A stretch of 64,000 nt of DNA. Origin: Paenibacillus lupini. GTDB lineage: Bacteria > Bacillota > Bacilli > Paenibacillales > Paenibacillaceae. Numbering within the stretch: position 1 is the first letter of the stretch; each line of letters begins with the position of its first letter. Both the position numbers and the translations under genes were made by a program. A model generated the notes under the pieces. The model had not been told where the DNA came from. It did no database searches and worked only from the letters and a program-made list of their open reading frames with translations. Below, piece by piece: positions 16,333 through 26,483 of the stretch. Where the stretch lies: the NCBI RefSeq assembly GCF_011761355.1, contig NZ_JAASRW010000005.1, positions 434,001 through 498,000 on the forward strand, in the 5' to 3' direction.

Positions 16333-19146
16333 TTATTTACCGAAACGGAACCAGCCAAGCTTGGTTTCACCTTCGCCTTGTACAACCAGATACACGCTGT
16401 GGTGACCGGCGGCTTGCTCAATAGAGCAGGATGCCGTCTGCCAATTCGCTGTACCAGCTTGCAATGTGCAGCTTCCGGTCGATGGACCATCTGGCGCATC
16501 CAATCTAATCTCAATGGTTACGGCGCTAACTGCCTGTGCTCTTACTTCAAAGAAGCAGACTTCTTCGCCAAACACGGCATCATCGTAACGGAGCCATGCA
16601 CCGGAAGCTGTAGTTGCAGCGCTGTCGCCGCCTTCTGTGTTGTCGCTGATGATAACATTGGAATAGTCATCATAGTTCACTGCAGCAGTTACTTGGCACA
16701 GATCACGAGGTGGGATCGTTTCGCCAGCAACACTTAATGTTCCTTCCAAGCGGATATCGCCGGAGGATGCACCAACGAGGAACGCATAATTACCTTGCTC
16801 GACGCACATTTTGTTTCGTGTTACGTCCCAGAATGCCAGCTCGGAACGGTCCAGCTCGAAGCGGACTTCAGTCGATTGACCAGCAGCCAAAGCCATTCTC
16901 TCGAACGATTGCAGCTGTCTGAGCGGACGTTTAACACGTGAATCAAGAGCTCTCGTATAAAGCTGGACAACCTCTTCGCCGTCCACATCGCTGACATTCG
17001 TTACACGGAAGTTTACCGTAATCGAATCAGCGGACTGTTCAACGTTAAGAGCTTCATATTGGAATCGGCTGTACGACAAGCCGTGACCAAATGGATAAAG
17101 TGGTTTGCCTGCAAAGTACTGATAAGTGCGTTCGCTTTTAATAATATCGTAGTCCATAAACTCGCCAAGCTGATCCGTTGATTCATACCAGGTCATGTTT
17201 ACGCGTCCTGCAGGATTGTAGTCGCCGAATAAGACATCTGCAAGTGCACGGCCAAGCTCTTGACCTGCGTGTGACATATAGAGGATTGCTGGAATGTTTT
17301 GTTGAACCCAAGGTATCGCAAATGGATAGCTGCCAACAATAACTACAACCGTATTTGGATTCGCGGCATGCACTTCACGAATCAATTTTTCTTGATAAGC
17401 AGCAAGTGTTAAGTCAGGACGGTCAATGGTTTCTTTGCCGTTAATGAGCGGGTGGTTACCTACAACAACGACAGCAACCTCAGCATGACGGGCAGCTTCT
17501 ACAGCTTCCTCAAGGCCGTCGGTTTCTTTTACTACTGCGAATGGATCGGCAATAATAGCATCGCCGTCTTGTACTTCAAGAGCACCGGTCTCGGCGTTAA
17601 CCGTAACAGGACGGTTGTTCCAAGTGGTGAAGGTTACAACATTCTCATCTTGCTGAGGGCGAACATGGAACACTTCTTTCGTGAACCATTCCCAAATATG
17701 CTCAGAGGATGCTGTCACTTTCTCATCATCCGTTGATAAATACAGCTTGTTGTTCTCCGCAACGATCGTATGGCTGTCCCAGCCCCAGTCCGTTGTCTCG
17801 AACAAATCTGCTGAGCTGGATGCTTGTGAATTAGCAGCAAGTGGATTATTCTCGCCATCTGTGACCGTTATGAAGCGGCCATTTTTAAGTGATTTCAGCT
17901 TTACACGATTGCTTGCGGTAGCAAGGCTTACGGTTTGCTCAGGACCATTCATTTTGGCTTTAATGCCTTCAAATGGTGTAATGGCATATGGCATCAAGCC
18001 GCTGTACCAATCGCGGTATACAATGCCGGCAAGCGGGCCGATAACCGCAACCTTGGACAATTTATCCGACTGCAGCGGCAGGATGCCGTCATTTTTAAGC
18101 AGCACAATGCTTTTACGGACCGAATCCAGTGCAAGCTCAGCATGTTCAGGCTTCATAATAACGGAATCATCAATCGCCGCATAAGGGTTGCGGGATGCAG
18201 GATCAAATTCGCCAAGGCGGAACCGGACACGGAACGTATTGCGAAGCGCGATATCCAGGTCGTTCTCCGTTAACATGCCATCTGTAAGGGCGTCACGGAT
18301 AGCTTGCTTCGAGATCGGATGATCATCGGTAATACTGTCTACACCAGCTTTGATGGTCAGGGCTACAGCTTCCTTATACGTATCCACGTATTTATGATCA
18401 TTCACTGTGCCAAGTACATCGCCCGCATCACTGACAACAAAACCGTTCATGCCCCATTCCCGTTTGACGATTGTATTTACGTCAGTATTAAGGTTGGCAG
18501 GGACACCATTCACAGAGTTGTAAGCCGTCATCATCGACAGTGCTCCACCTTCTTTGAATGGAATTTCGAAGGCTTTCAAATAGTATTCATGCTTGTTGCG
18601 TGGATCCAGGCTGACGGAGCATTCACCGCGGTTAATCTCGTTGTTGTTGCCGATAAAATGCTTAAGCGAAGCGACTGCTTTCACATAGAAAGGATGGTCG
18701 CCTTGAATACCTTGAGTGATTGCAGCTGACAGCTTGCCAGTCAGATGTGGGTCCTCACCGTAAGCCTCTTCGGTACGGCCCCAGCGCGGGTCACGTTCCA
18801 TATCGACAGTAGGCGCCCATAAGGTCAGACCGTTATGTGTAGGATTCTGGTGATAGAAGCCGCGGGCTTCATCGCCAATCACGCTGCCGATTTGTTTCAA
18901 TAAATCTTTGTCCCATGTACAAGCAAGACCAATTGGCTGAGGGAATGTAGTTGCTTCGCCAAGCCATGCCATACCGTGTGCAGCTTCGGTTCCGTGCTTG
19001 TATGCTTTGACGCCAAGATGTGTGATCTCGTCCTGGTATTGGCACATCAGATTGATTTTTTCCTCGAGTGTAAATCGATTAACCAAATCATTAACACGCT
19101 GCTCAAGTGGCAGGTCGGGGTTTTGGAATGGATAATTCTGAGTCAT
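16333..19146 (-). CDS. GH3 beta-glycosidase with fascin-like insert and C-terminal CBM6
   Basis: The 937-residue protein starts with a GH3 barrel (KINLMCQYQ, then MAWLGEATTFPQPIGLACTW) and has its probable nucleophile Asp240 in VVSDAGD. The alpha/beta sandwich domain is split by an insert of about 140 residues. That insert (NGRFITVTDGENNPL through the WNNRPVTV region) looks like a fascin-like beta-trefoil. A fibronectin-III-like domain follows. The last ~125 residues resemble a CBM6 (GEEVCFFEVRAQAVSAVTIE ... VYLVVQGEG). No signal peptide is seen, so substrates are probably imported oligosaccharides. I chose ATG 19146 because AAAGGAG precedes it. It shares a divergent control region with the YesM gene. 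Confidence 0.87.
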   Translation of the reverse strand: MTQNYPFQNPDLPLEQRVNDLVNRFTLEEKINLMCQYQDEITHLGVKAYKHGTEAAHGMAWLGEATTFPQPIGLACTWDKDLLKQIGSVIGDEARGFYHQNPTHNGLTLWAPTVDMERDPRWGRTEEAYGEDPHLTGKLSAAITQGIQGDHPFYVKAVASLKHFIGNNNEINRGECSVSLDPRNKHEYYLKAFEIPFKEGGALSMMTAYNSVNGVPANLNTDVNTIVKREWGMNGFVVSDAGDVLGTVNDHKYVDTYKEAVALTIKAGVDSITDDHPISKQAIRDALTDGMLTENDLDIALRNTFRVRFRLGEFDPASRNPYAAIDDSVIMKPEHAELALDSVRKSIVLLKNDGILPLQSDKLSKVAVIGPLAGIVYRDWYSGLMPYAITPFEGIKAKMNGPEQTVSLATASNRVKLKSLKNGRFITVTDGENNPLAANSQASSSADLFETTDWGWDSHTIVAENNKLYLSTDDEKVTASSEHIWEWFTKEVFHVRPQQDENVVTFTTWNNRPVTVNAETGALEVQDGDAIIADPFAVVKETDGLEEAVEAARHAEVAVVVVGNHPLINGKETIDRPDLTLAAYQEKLIREVHAANPNTVVVIVGSYPFAIPWVQQNIPAILYMSHAGQELGRALADVLFGDYNPAGRVNMTWYESTDQLGEFMDYDIIKSERTYQYFAGKPLYPFGHGLSYSRFQYEALNVEQSADSITVNFRVTNVSDVDGEEVVQLYTRALDSRVKRPLRQLQSFERMALAAGQSTEVRFELDRSELAFWDVTRNKMCVEQGNYAFLVGASSGDIRLEGTLSVAGETIPPRDLCQVTAAVNYDDYSNVIISDNTEGGDSAATTASGAWLRYDDAVFGEEVCFFEVRAQAVSAVTIEIRLDAPDGPSTGSCTLQAGTANWQTASCSIEQAAGHHSVYLVVQGEGETKLGWFRFGK

Positions 19147-19250
19147 TAAAAAGGTCAGCTCCTTTAAATTGTAAGGGGTTTCAACGATTCTAACATGCGG
19201 GAGTTCCAGTTCATACCCGAACAATTGGAGATAAAATCCCTGTACAATTA

Positions 19251-19282
19251 GCGTTTAAACGCCTAGAATGTAAACGCAATCA
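19251..19282 (+). promoter_or_regulatory. cre site and adjacent palindrome between the GH3 and yesM-type genes
   Basis: ATGTAAACGCAATCA at 19268-19282 fits the cre consensus WTGNAARCGNWWWCA at all 15 positions. Directly before it lies GCGTTTAAACGC (19251-19262), a perfect 12-bp palindrome. Both are in the divergent gap 19147-19315, so CcpA could control both genes; the palindrome may bind another regulator. Confidence 0.65.
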
Positions 19283-19315
19283 AATTTTCTGTTCTGGTGA
19301 CAGGGGGCTGGCAAG

Positions 19316-21106
19316 ATGTTTCATATGTTCTCACACCTGCTTAATAATGTGAAACTGAGAACAAAGCTCATCCTATCCTGTATCGTAGTCCTCTTCATTC
19401 CAATTCTCATTGTTGGCGTGTTCCTGACTAACGAGCTGCGCAATATGGCGCTGGATAATGCGATGGAGCAGACACATACAAACGTACAACGCGTAAAAGC
19501 AAGAACGACTGAGCTGATGAATGTCGCTTATGACAGTGCCTATCGTTTGGAAAATAACGGACGGCTGGAGACCGTTACGAACCGCCGTTATGAATCCACC
19601 TATGAAGTGGTAGCCGCTTACCGGGAGTACACCGACTTCAATGAGATCCGCCAGCAGCATGATGAAGTGGCGAATATCCGGTTCTATATGGAGAATCCAA
19701 CGATGCTCAATAACTGGGACTTTATCCAGCCGGACAAGTCCATTAAGGAAGCGGCTTGGTATAAGAACGCATTGACACCCGGAAGTGGGGTAAACTGGTA
19801 TTACCTTGAAGACGAGCGGGATAAACGGAATTATCTGAGTCTGGTGCGCGAGATTATTTTTGCAGACAACAATACAAGTGGTGTCCTCGTCATTACTTTA
19901 AATATGTCGATGATGAACAGTATCTTGAATCAGGAGTCCTTTGAGACCATGATTGTTGATGATAATAACCAGATTGTTGCGGCTAACAGGACAGGGAGAA
20001 CCGGTAAAACGCTGCAGGAAATTGATTTCGAGCAAAGTATTGTACAGGAGAAAAGCGGCATGTACTCGGCGGATATCGACGGCCAAGCTTCTCGCGTACT
20101 GATTGAGCCTCTTGTACCGGAATCAAGCGGCAACACGCTTCGGATCATCTCGGTCTTCTCTGTAGATACCATCGTGAAGGATGCCAATCACATTAAATCA
20201 TTGGCGTTTACGGTTATTTCAATCAGTTTGATTATCGCTATATTTCTCATTATCGGGGTATCCACCATTATTACGAAGAGGATGCTTCGGTTAAGCAAGC
20301 ATATTACGAAGGTTGCGACAGGCAAGCTGGATATCGTGATGGAAATTGACGGCAAGGATGAGATTGGCCAGTTATCCCGGCAATTTAACTCCATGGTATC
20401 GAGCATTAATGGTCTGGTAGAAGAAGTGCAGGAAACGAACAAGATGAAGAACCTGCTTGAATCCAAGCAAAATGAAATCAAGCTGAAAATGATGGCGAGC
20501 CAGATTAATCCCCATTTCCTGTTTAATGCGCTGGAATCGATCCGGATGAAAGCTCATTTGAAAGGGGAAAAGGAGATTTCCCAAGTTGTCCGTCTGCTCG
20601 GCAAGCTGATGCGGCGTAGTATTGAGGTGACGCAGCGCATGACCTACCTTGCTGACGAGATGGATATTGTCCGTTGTTATTTGGATATTCAGAAATTCAG
20701 ATACGAGGATCGTTTATCCTACGAGCTTCATATCGATCCGATTGTGGAGAAAGTATCGATTCCACCTCTGATCATTCAACCGCTGGTTGAGAATGCCGTA
20801 ATTCATGGCTTTGAGAATAAGGCGGAGGGTGGCGTTGTGATCGTTCGCGCAACTAGTGAAGGTGATCTTGTCCGGATCGAAGTGATTGATAATGGGGCAG
20901 GAATGACGCAGGAGAAAATCGATAGTGTAGCTGACCAATTAAGCGAAACGGAAGACGCTGAGAACAATAGAATTGGACTACGTAATGTTCATCTTCGGCT
21001 GCAGTTGACCTACGGCCAAGAGCATGGCCTTCAATTCGAGAGCGAACCAGGTATAGGGACAAAGGTTTCCTTTACCTTACCTTTTGGGGAGGATTTATAT
21101 GTATAA
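19316..21106 (+). CDS. YesM-type sensor histidine kinase
   Basis: The 596-residue membrane protein has TM1 at about 18-40, an extracytoplasmic sensor of ~250 residues, TM2 at about 295-318, a HAMP domain and a His_kinase/HATPase_c pair. The phosphorylatable His is His400 in INPHFLFNALES, and the ATP-binding N-box is PLVENAVIHGFENKA with the G-box DNGAGMT. A GGGGG run precedes the ATG. The gene overlaps the response regulator by 8 bases. Together with the downstream ABC importer it follows the YesMN-LplABC pattern, in which the kinase senses an extracellular oligosaccharide or the loaded binding protein. Confidence 0.92.
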   Translation: MFHMFSHLLNNVKLRTKLILSCIVVLFIPILIVGVFLTNELRNMALDNAMEQTHTNVQRVKARTTELMNVAYDSAYRLENNGRLETVTNRRYESTYEVVAAYREYTDFNEIRQQHDEVANIRFYMENPTMLNNWDFIQPDKSIKEAAWYKNALTPGSGVNWYYLEDERDKRNYLSLVREIIFADNNTSGVLVITLNMSMMNSILNQESFETMIVDDNNQIVAANRTGRTGKTLQEIDFEQSIVQEKSGMYSADIDGQASRVLIEPLVPESSGNTLRIISVFSVDTIVKDANHIKSLAFTVISISLIIAIFLIIGVSTIITKRMLRLSKHITKVATGKLDIVMEIDGKDEIGQLSRQFNSMVSSINGLVEEVQETNKMKNLLESKQNEIKLKMMASQINPHFLFNALESIRMKAHLKGEKEISQVVRLLGKLMRRSIEVTQRMTYLADEMDIVRCYLDIQKFRYEDRLSYELHIDPIVEKVSIPPLIIQPLVENAVIHGFENKAEGGVVIVRATSEGDLVRIEVIDNGAGMTQEKIDSVADQLSETEDAENNRIGLRNVHLRLQLTYGQEHGLQFESEPGIGTKVSFTLPFGEDLYV

Positions 21107-22622
21107 AGTATTACTAGTAGACGATGAACCGATGATCCGCGAAGGTCTTCGCACCTTGCTCGAATGGGAGAGCCTTGGCTACGAGGTTGTAGATACGGCA
21201 GCTAACGGAAAAGATGCTCTTCGCAAATGCGAGCAGTATGAGCTGGATCTCATTATTGCCGATATCCGAATGCCGGAGATGAACGGGCTTGAGCTGATCA
21301 GGACCATTCGAGAAAATGGCGGCAATATGCATGTGCTGATTTTAAGTGGTTATGCAGATTTCGAATATGCCAAGCAGGCTATTGTCCAGCGTATTGATGG
21401 CTATTTACTTAAGCCCGTAGATGAGGATGAGCTGATTGACTATTTGAATTCCTTGAAGAAAGAGCTGGATATCGAATATGAAACGCGGCAGAAACAGCAG
21501 GATATGCGTCAAGGGAATGTAGAGGAGGATTTGAAGCAGCTCCTTGCTCAAGGCAGTTTAGGCAATGTGTCACAGCTGCAAACATCCCTTGATTGGAAGG
21601 AGTACGAACTGCTCCTGATTAAAACGCATGAACGAAGTGAAGAGGATATGGCAGGACATGCCCAGATCAAGCGCAGACTCTCCGAACGGGTTGAGCAATC
21701 CGGGGCAGGACTGGCCATTGGGATGGAGCCTTACATGCTAATCTTGTTGAACAAAAGCCTGGACAATGAGGCCTTCTGTCGTGATGTGTATGCGATTATT
21801 GCCGATGCCTGTGAAGAGCATGCTTCTGACTTTACGGTCGTGTCAGGCGGTAAGGCAGCTGCTGGTATAGCTGATCTCCCAGGTGCTTATCAGAAAGCGC
21901 TGGAACGGATGAAGTTTAGGTTCTTCCTGGAAGGCGGTAAGATCATGCAGGAGGATATTCTGCAGCCTGTAAGCATCTACGAAACCAAACTTGACTGGAC
22001 GGGGACTGCAGAGAAACTGTATCTGGCTCTTGAAATTGTGAATAGGGATGCTATCCGACAGCTCATCGAAGAGTCCGCCGAAGCGATGAAGGCGATGGGA
22101 TTTGGAGAAGCTGAGATTAAGGCTGCTTTTGTAGAATTGGTATCGGTTGTTCTCGATAAGCTTGCTTCCAAGCGCCCGGAGCTTCCGGTCCGTGAATACC
22201 GTCTACGGATTCCTGAGCTGTACCGTGAATACCGATTCAACTCCCTTACTAGACGGGTCACCGCGATTATCGAAGAGATTGCTGATTCCCTTGATAATAC
22301 TTCGGCGGACAAGCAAATCAAGCGTATGATCGATCTCATTCACCGGAATTATAAAGAGAACCTCAAAATGGAGACGCTTGCCGAACTATTTAATTACAAC
22401 AGTGCTTATCTCGGCAAGCTGTTTAAACAGGTTACAGGGGAAAACTTCAACACGTATCTGGATAAAGTACGAATGGAACAAGCGAAAATATTACTTGAGC
22501 AAGGGCTTAAGGTCTATCAAGTCGCGGAGATGGTTGGTTATGCAAACGTCGACTATTTCCACAGCAAATTCCGCAAGTATGTAGGTTCTTCACCGTCTGT
22601 TTACAAGAAGAAAGAATCCTAG
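21099..22622 (+). CDS. YesN-type response regulator with AraC DNA-binding domain
   Basis: The 507-residue protein has a receiver domain (residues 1-120; acceptor Asp55 in IIADIRMPEMNG, conserved Lys in LLKPVDEDE). A long middle region, about 125-400, is characteristic of YesN-like regulators. The C-terminal AraC pair (about 405-505) contains LAELFNYNSAYLGKLFKQVTG and VAEMVGYANVDYFHSKFRKY. The ATG at 21099 has GGGGAGG before it and overlaps the kinase stop codon. It probably activates the importer genes downstream and perhaps the nearby glycosidases. Confidence 0.92.
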   Translation: MYKVLLVDDEPMIREGLRTLLEWESLGYEVVDTAANGKDALRKCEQYELDLIIADIRMPEMNGLELIRTIRENGGNMHVLILSGYADFEYAKQAIVQRIDGYLLKPVDEDELIDYLNSLKKELDIEYETRQKQQDMRQGNVEEDLKQLLAQGSLGNVSQLQTSLDWKEYELLLIKTHERSEEDMAGHAQIKRRLSERVEQSGAGLAIGMEPYMLILLNKSLDNEAFCRDVYAIIADACEEHASDFTVVSGGKAAAGIADLPGAYQKALERMKFRFFLEGGKIMQEDILQPVSIYETKLDWTGTAEKLYLALEIVNRDAIRQLIEESAEAMKAMGFGEAEIKAAFVELVSVVLDKLASKRPELPVREYRLRIPELYREYRFNSLTRRVTAIIEEIADSLDNTSADKQIKRMIDLIHRNYKENLKMETLAELFNYNSAYLGKLFKQVTGENFNTYLDKVRMEQAKILLEQGLKVYQVAEMVGYANVDYFHSKFRKYVGSSPSVYKKKES

Positions 22623-22626
22623 AACG

Positions 22627-22668
22627 AACGCATGTTTTTCTCTCCCCTGAGAAAAACATGCGTTTTTT
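22627..22668 (+). terminator. Intrinsic terminator after the two-component pair
   Basis: Bases 22627-22642 pair perfectly (16 bp) with 22649-22664, followed by TTTTTT. Confidence 0.9.
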
Positions 22669-22674
22669 AGTGAT

Positions 22675-22689
22675 TGAATCCGCTTACAC
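22675..22689 (-). promoter_or_regulatory. cre-like site before the importer operon
   Basis: On the minus strand the site reads GTGTAAGCGGATTCA, matching WTGNAARCGNWWWCA at 14 of 15 positions. It lies 92 bases upstream of the permease ATG, where CcpA could repress the operon. Confidence 0.55.
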
Positions 22690-22780
22690 TAATTTTTATA
22701 TGATTTTATGCCAAATCCTTTGGGTACCGGAATCTGCCATGAATCCGTTATCATAAATGCATAAGGCAGGAGGGATACCG

Positions 22781-23743
22781 ATGAAAGCGGTCACAACTAG
22801 CGTTCAACAGCAGACGCGCAAGTTAAAGAGAGAGAGAAATTTTTGGAGAACAGCTATCCGTAACAAATACTTATACATGATGTCGTTGCCTTTCATAATC
22901 TGGGTATTCGTATTTAGTTATTATCCATTATGGGGCTGGACAATGGCCTTCCAGAAGTACAAGCCAGCCAAATCATTTGGCGAGCAGGATTGGGTAGGCT
23001 TCGATCAATTTAAAACGCTCTTCCAGGATGATACATTCTACTTAGTTATGCGAAATACACTTGCGATGAGTTTTATGGGGATTATTGCAGGCTTCGCAGT
23101 ACCGATTATATTCGCAGTCTTACTTAATGAAGTTCGGAGTATGGCGTTCAAACGGTTCGCCCAAACGATCTCATATTTGCCTCACTTTGTATCCTGGGTC
23201 GTTGTTGCGGGCATCGTGACTAAGATGCTGTCCGCTGATCATGGCACAGTCAATGAGATTCTCATGTGGCTTGGGCTCATCGATCAACCGATTCAGTTTT
23301 TAGCACATGGCCATTACTTCTGGGGAATCATAACAATCTCTGATGTGTGGAAAGAGATGGGCTGGAATACGATCATCTATCTCGCAGCCATTGCAGGCAT
23401 CAGCCAAGAAATGTACGAAGCAGCAAGAGTAGATGGAGCAAATCGTATTAAACAGATATGGCACATTACTTTGCCAGGTATTCGTTCAACGATTGTCATC
23501 CTGCTAATTATGTCGATTGGTCACTTGATTCAAATCGGCTTCGAGAAGCAGTTCCTGCTCGGCAACAATCTCGTTCGTGATTACTCACAAGTCCTTGACT
23601 TGTATGCACTTGAATATGGATTGCAATTGAGTCGTTATTCGTTTGGTACAGCGGTTAATATTTTCAACTCGGTTGTTAGTATCATCCTGCTGTTTACCGC
23701 TAATGGATTGTTCAAAAAAATTACTAAAGAAAGCATCATGTAA
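22781..23743 (+). CDS. ABC sugar importer permease, LplB type
   Basis: The 320-residue protein has six membrane helices and the binding-protein-dependent permease EAA loop (EMYEAARVDGANRIKQIWHITLPG, broken here after the G-x9-L-P pattern). The N-terminal signature LPFIIWVFVFSYYPLWGW is typical of LplB/YteP-like permeases, which import plant-polysaccharide oligosaccharides. I chose ATG 22781 because GGAGGG precedes it; the frame runs further up without a binding site. It pairs with the next permease and the lipoprotein. No ATPase is encoded here, as is common when a shared MsmX-like ATPase serves several importers. Confidence 0.9.
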   Translation: MKAVTTSVQQQTRKLKRERNFWRTAIRNKYLYMMSLPFIIWVFVFSYYPLWGWTMAFQKYKPAKSFGEQDWVGFDQFKTLFQDDTFYLVMRNTLAMSFMGIIAGFAVPIIFAVLLNEVRSMAFKRFAQTISYLPHFVSWVVVAGIVTKMLSADHGTVNEILMWLGLIDQPIQFLAHGHYFWGIITISDVWKEMGWNTIIYLAAIAGISQEMYEAARVDGANRIKQIWHITLPGIRSTIVILLIMSIGHLIQIGFEKQFLLGNNLVRDYSQVLDLYALEYGLQLSRYSFGTAVNIFNSVVSIILLFTANGLFKKITKESIM

Positions 23744-23757
23744 GGGGGAGTGCAACC

Positions 23758-24666
23758 ATGAAAACAAAAGGACTATTGGGCGGCGCGCCTCTGTCAGACC
23801 GGCTACTAAGTGTAATCGTATATGTATTCGTGATTTTCGTTATGATCGCCACTTTGTATCCGTTCCTGAACGTGTTTGCTCTTTCATTCAATGATTCTGT
23901 AGACAGTGTAAGAGGCGGTATTACGATCTTCCCACGTGACTTCACTTGGGAAAACTATAAAGTTATTTTCTCCTTCAGCGGCTTGATTACCGGATTCAAG
24001 ATTTCCGTACTCCGGACAGTAGCTGGTACGGTGGTTGGTCTGATCAGTGCCTCCATGCTCGCGTTTACGCTGAGCCGGCCGGATTTCCAGGGACGTAAAT
24101 TCGTCTCGGTCTTCCTGGCACTGACCATGTATGTATCAGGCGGATTAATTCCAGTCTACTTCCTGATTCGTGACCTGCACATGATGAATACATTCTGGGT
24201 GTATATCCTTCCAGGTCTCGTAAGTGCCTTTAACGTATTCGTTATCCGTTCCTTTATGGATGGAATCCCGTTTGCCCTGCAAGAGTCTGCCAAGCTTGAT
24301 GGTGCAAATGATTTCACAATCTATTGGCGCATTATTCTTCCAATGTCGAAGCCGGCGCTTGCAACAATCGCATTGTTCCTGGCCGTTGGACAATGGAATT
24401 CCTGGTTCGATACCTATCTGTACAACGGTTCGAGCGAAGCCTTAACAACCTTGCAGTTCGAACTGATGAAAGTACTGCAAAGTACGACATCAGGTAATAA
24501 CGTGGACATCCATAATTCGAACATGACACAAATGATGTCTACTGTCTCGCCTGAATCCGTAAAAATGGCGATTACCATCGTCGTTACCGTTCCAATCCTG
24601 CTGGTCTATCCTTTCTTGCAAAGGTATTTCGTCAAAGGGATGACATTAGGCGCCGTAAAAGGTTGA
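23758..24666 (+). CDS. ABC sugar importer permease, YtcP/LplC type
   Basis: The 302-residue membrane protein is the second permease. It carries the EAA loop ALQESAKLDGANDFTIYWRI and the C-terminal YPFLQRYFVKGMTLGAVKG, which is diagnostic for this carbohydrate family (CUT1). GGGGGAG lies before the ATG, and the gene starts 14 bases after the first permease. With that partner it forms the membrane channel of the importer. Confidence 0.92.
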   Translation: MKTKGLLGGAPLSDRLLSVIVYVFVIFVMIATLYPFLNVFALSFNDSVDSVRGGITIFPRDFTWENYKVIFSFSGLITGFKISVLRTVAGTVVGLISASMLAFTLSRPDFQGRKFVSVFLALTMYVSGGLIPVYFLIRDLHMMNTFWVYILPGLVSAFNVFVIRSFMDGIPFALQESAKLDGANDFTIYWRIILPMSKPALATIALFLAVGQWNSWFDTYLYNGSSEALTTLQFELMKVLQSTTSGNNVDIHNSNMTQMMSTVSPESVKMAITIVVTVPILLVYPFLQRYFVKGMTLGAVKG

Positions 24667-24745
24667 TCTAATGATTAGAAGTGGTATTCCTGGGGAAACC
24701 CGTTAATACAATATGGATTTCATAAATATATAGGAGGGTTATTTT

Positions 24746-26467
24746 ATGAATCAAATCAGCAAGTGGTCAAGCCTCGCATTATCAACTACATTGGTTGCAG
24801 GTTTGCTGGCTGGATGCGGCAGCAATAACAATAATGAAGACAATGCAGCTAGCCCAGACACAAGCAGCAATACAGGCACGGAGTCGGCTGCACCAGAAGA
24901 TACTTCGCCGCTCACATTGACGTATTACAGTGAAGATCCATCACCGAACTGGGCGAACATGCAGGACGAAATCGGTAAAAACCTTACAGAGAAAACAGGT
25001 ATTACTCTTGATGCAGAATTCGCAGTAGGTGATGCGGTTCAAAAATCGTCCCTGATCGCGGCAAGTGGTGAATATCCGGATCTGATCAGCGCTAAACAAA
25101 GTATCGCCAAATTTGTTGACGCTGGCGCTGTACTCGATTTGACTGATCTTATTGATAAATATGCTCCAAACCTGAAAAAGCTGTTTGAAGGTAATATGAG
25201 CCGTCTTCGTTACAGCGATGATGACCATGCGATTTATGTCATTCCATCGTATAACGGTATTGGACAGGAATACTTCAACGCTGGCGGCGGCTTTGAGCTG
25301 CAGCACCGTGTTGTAAAAGAGCTGGGCTACCCACAAATCCGTACAGTCGCAGACTATGAGAAAGCGATTAAAGACTATCTTGCTCTTCATCCAAAAGATG
25401 AGAATGGCAACCCGAATATCGGTCTGACACTGAATGCTGATGACTGGCATATGTACATCTCGGTAACAAACCCAGCATTCCTTGCAACTGGCGGTTCGGA
25501 TGATGGCGAGTTTAACATCAATGTGGATACACAAGAAGTAACGTACCACTTCCGTCGTCCAGAAGAGAAAGAATACTTCAAATGGCTGAACCATATGAAC
25601 GCTGAAGGCTTGCTCGATCCAGAAAGCTTCGTTCAAAAATACGATCAATACAAAGCGAAAATCGCTTCGGGCCGTGTTCTTGGCTTGATTGACCAAGATT
25701 GGGATTATGGCGACGGCGAGAAAGCTCTGAAAGCAGAAGGCAAATTCGAGTATGGCTATGGCCACTATCCGGTTACAATGTCTGAAGACATCAAAGAAGC
25801 ATCGTTCTGGCCAACAGGCTTCATGGCGGGCAGCGGTGTAGCGATCTCCGTAGACAATCCGGATCCTGTTCGTACAATTAAATTCCTTGACTACCTTGCT
25901 TCCGATGAAGGCCAAGTGCTTATGAACTGGGGTATTGAAGGCAAGCATTACAATGTCGTTGATGGCAAACGCGTTATTCCACAAGAAGTTAACGATCGCA
26001 AAATCAATGACGCAACAAACTTCACTAAAGAAACAGGCATTGGTCTTTACAACCTGCTGAGCGGCCACTACGGTGACGGCGTAAAAGATCCAAGCGGCAA
26101 CTACTACACAACAAACTTCCCAGAGCAAATCGAAGCTGGCTTTAACGATGTAGAGAAAGAAGTTCTTAAAGCATACAATTCGACAACTTGGAAAGATCTG
26201 TTCCCTAAAGAAGAAGAGTTCAAAATTAAGCCTTGGGGTGCAGCTTGGAACATTCCAGTTCCTGGCGATAGTGAAGCAGTAGTTATCGAGAAGAAACTGA
26301 CTGATATTACTTGGAAACGTATTCCTGAAGTAATCTTGGCTAAACCAGCAGACTTTGATAAAATTTGGGATGCATACCAACAAGAGTTGGTTAAGGCTGA
26401 TGTAGAAAAAGCAGAAAGCATCCGTGAAGATCTGGTTAAAGCACGCGTTAAATTGTGGAACGAATAA
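24746..26467 (+). CDS. ABC importer substrate-binding lipoprotein, LplA/YtcQ type
   Basis: The 573-residue protein has a lipoprotein signal with lipobox LAGC (Cys24), then an Asn/Asp/Ser-rich linker to about residue 55, and a large extracellular binding domain. Its length (over 500 residues) and layout fit the LplA/YtcQ group of oligosaccharide-binding proteins in Paenibacillus. AGGAGGG precedes the ATG. It should be tethered to the outer face of the membrane and deliver sugar to the two upstream permeases. Its ligand is unproven; the adjacent GH31, GH3 and GH95 enzymes suggest branched plant oligosaccharides. Confidence 0.9.
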   Translation: MNQISKWSSLALSTTLVAGLLAGCGSNNNNEDNAASPDTSSNTGTESAAPEDTSPLTLTYYSEDPSPNWANMQDEIGKNLTEKTGITLDAEFAVGDAVQKSSLIAASGEYPDLISAKQSIAKFVDAGAVLDLTDLIDKYAPNLKKLFEGNMSRLRYSDDDHAIYVIPSYNGIGQEYFNAGGGFELQHRVVKELGYPQIRTVADYEKAIKDYLALHPKDENGNPNIGLTLNADDWHMYISVTNPAFLATGGSDDGEFNINVDTQEVTYHFRRPEEKEYFKWLNHMNAEGLLDPESFVQKYDQYKAKIASGRVLGLIDQDWDYGDGEKALKAEGKFEYGYGHYPVTMSEDIKEASFWPTGFMAGSGVAISVDNPDPVRTIKFLDYLASDEGQVLMNWGIEGKHYNVVDGKRVIPQEVNDRKINDATNFTKETGIGLYNLLSGHYGDGVKDPSGNYYTTNFPEQIEAGFNDVEKEVLKAYNSTTWKDLFPKEEEFKIKPWGAAWNIPVPGDSEAVVIEKKLTDITWKRIPEVILAKPADFDKIWDAYQQELVKADVEKAESIREDLVKARVKLWNE

Positions 26468-26483
26468 TACGGTTGTAACGATG

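Noticed and set aside
24941..26383. Open frame of 480 codons on the minus strand opposite the LplA-type binding protein
   Set aside because: It is antisense to a well supported lipoprotein gene, and its Cys/Phe/Ile-rich translation looks like a shadow frame.
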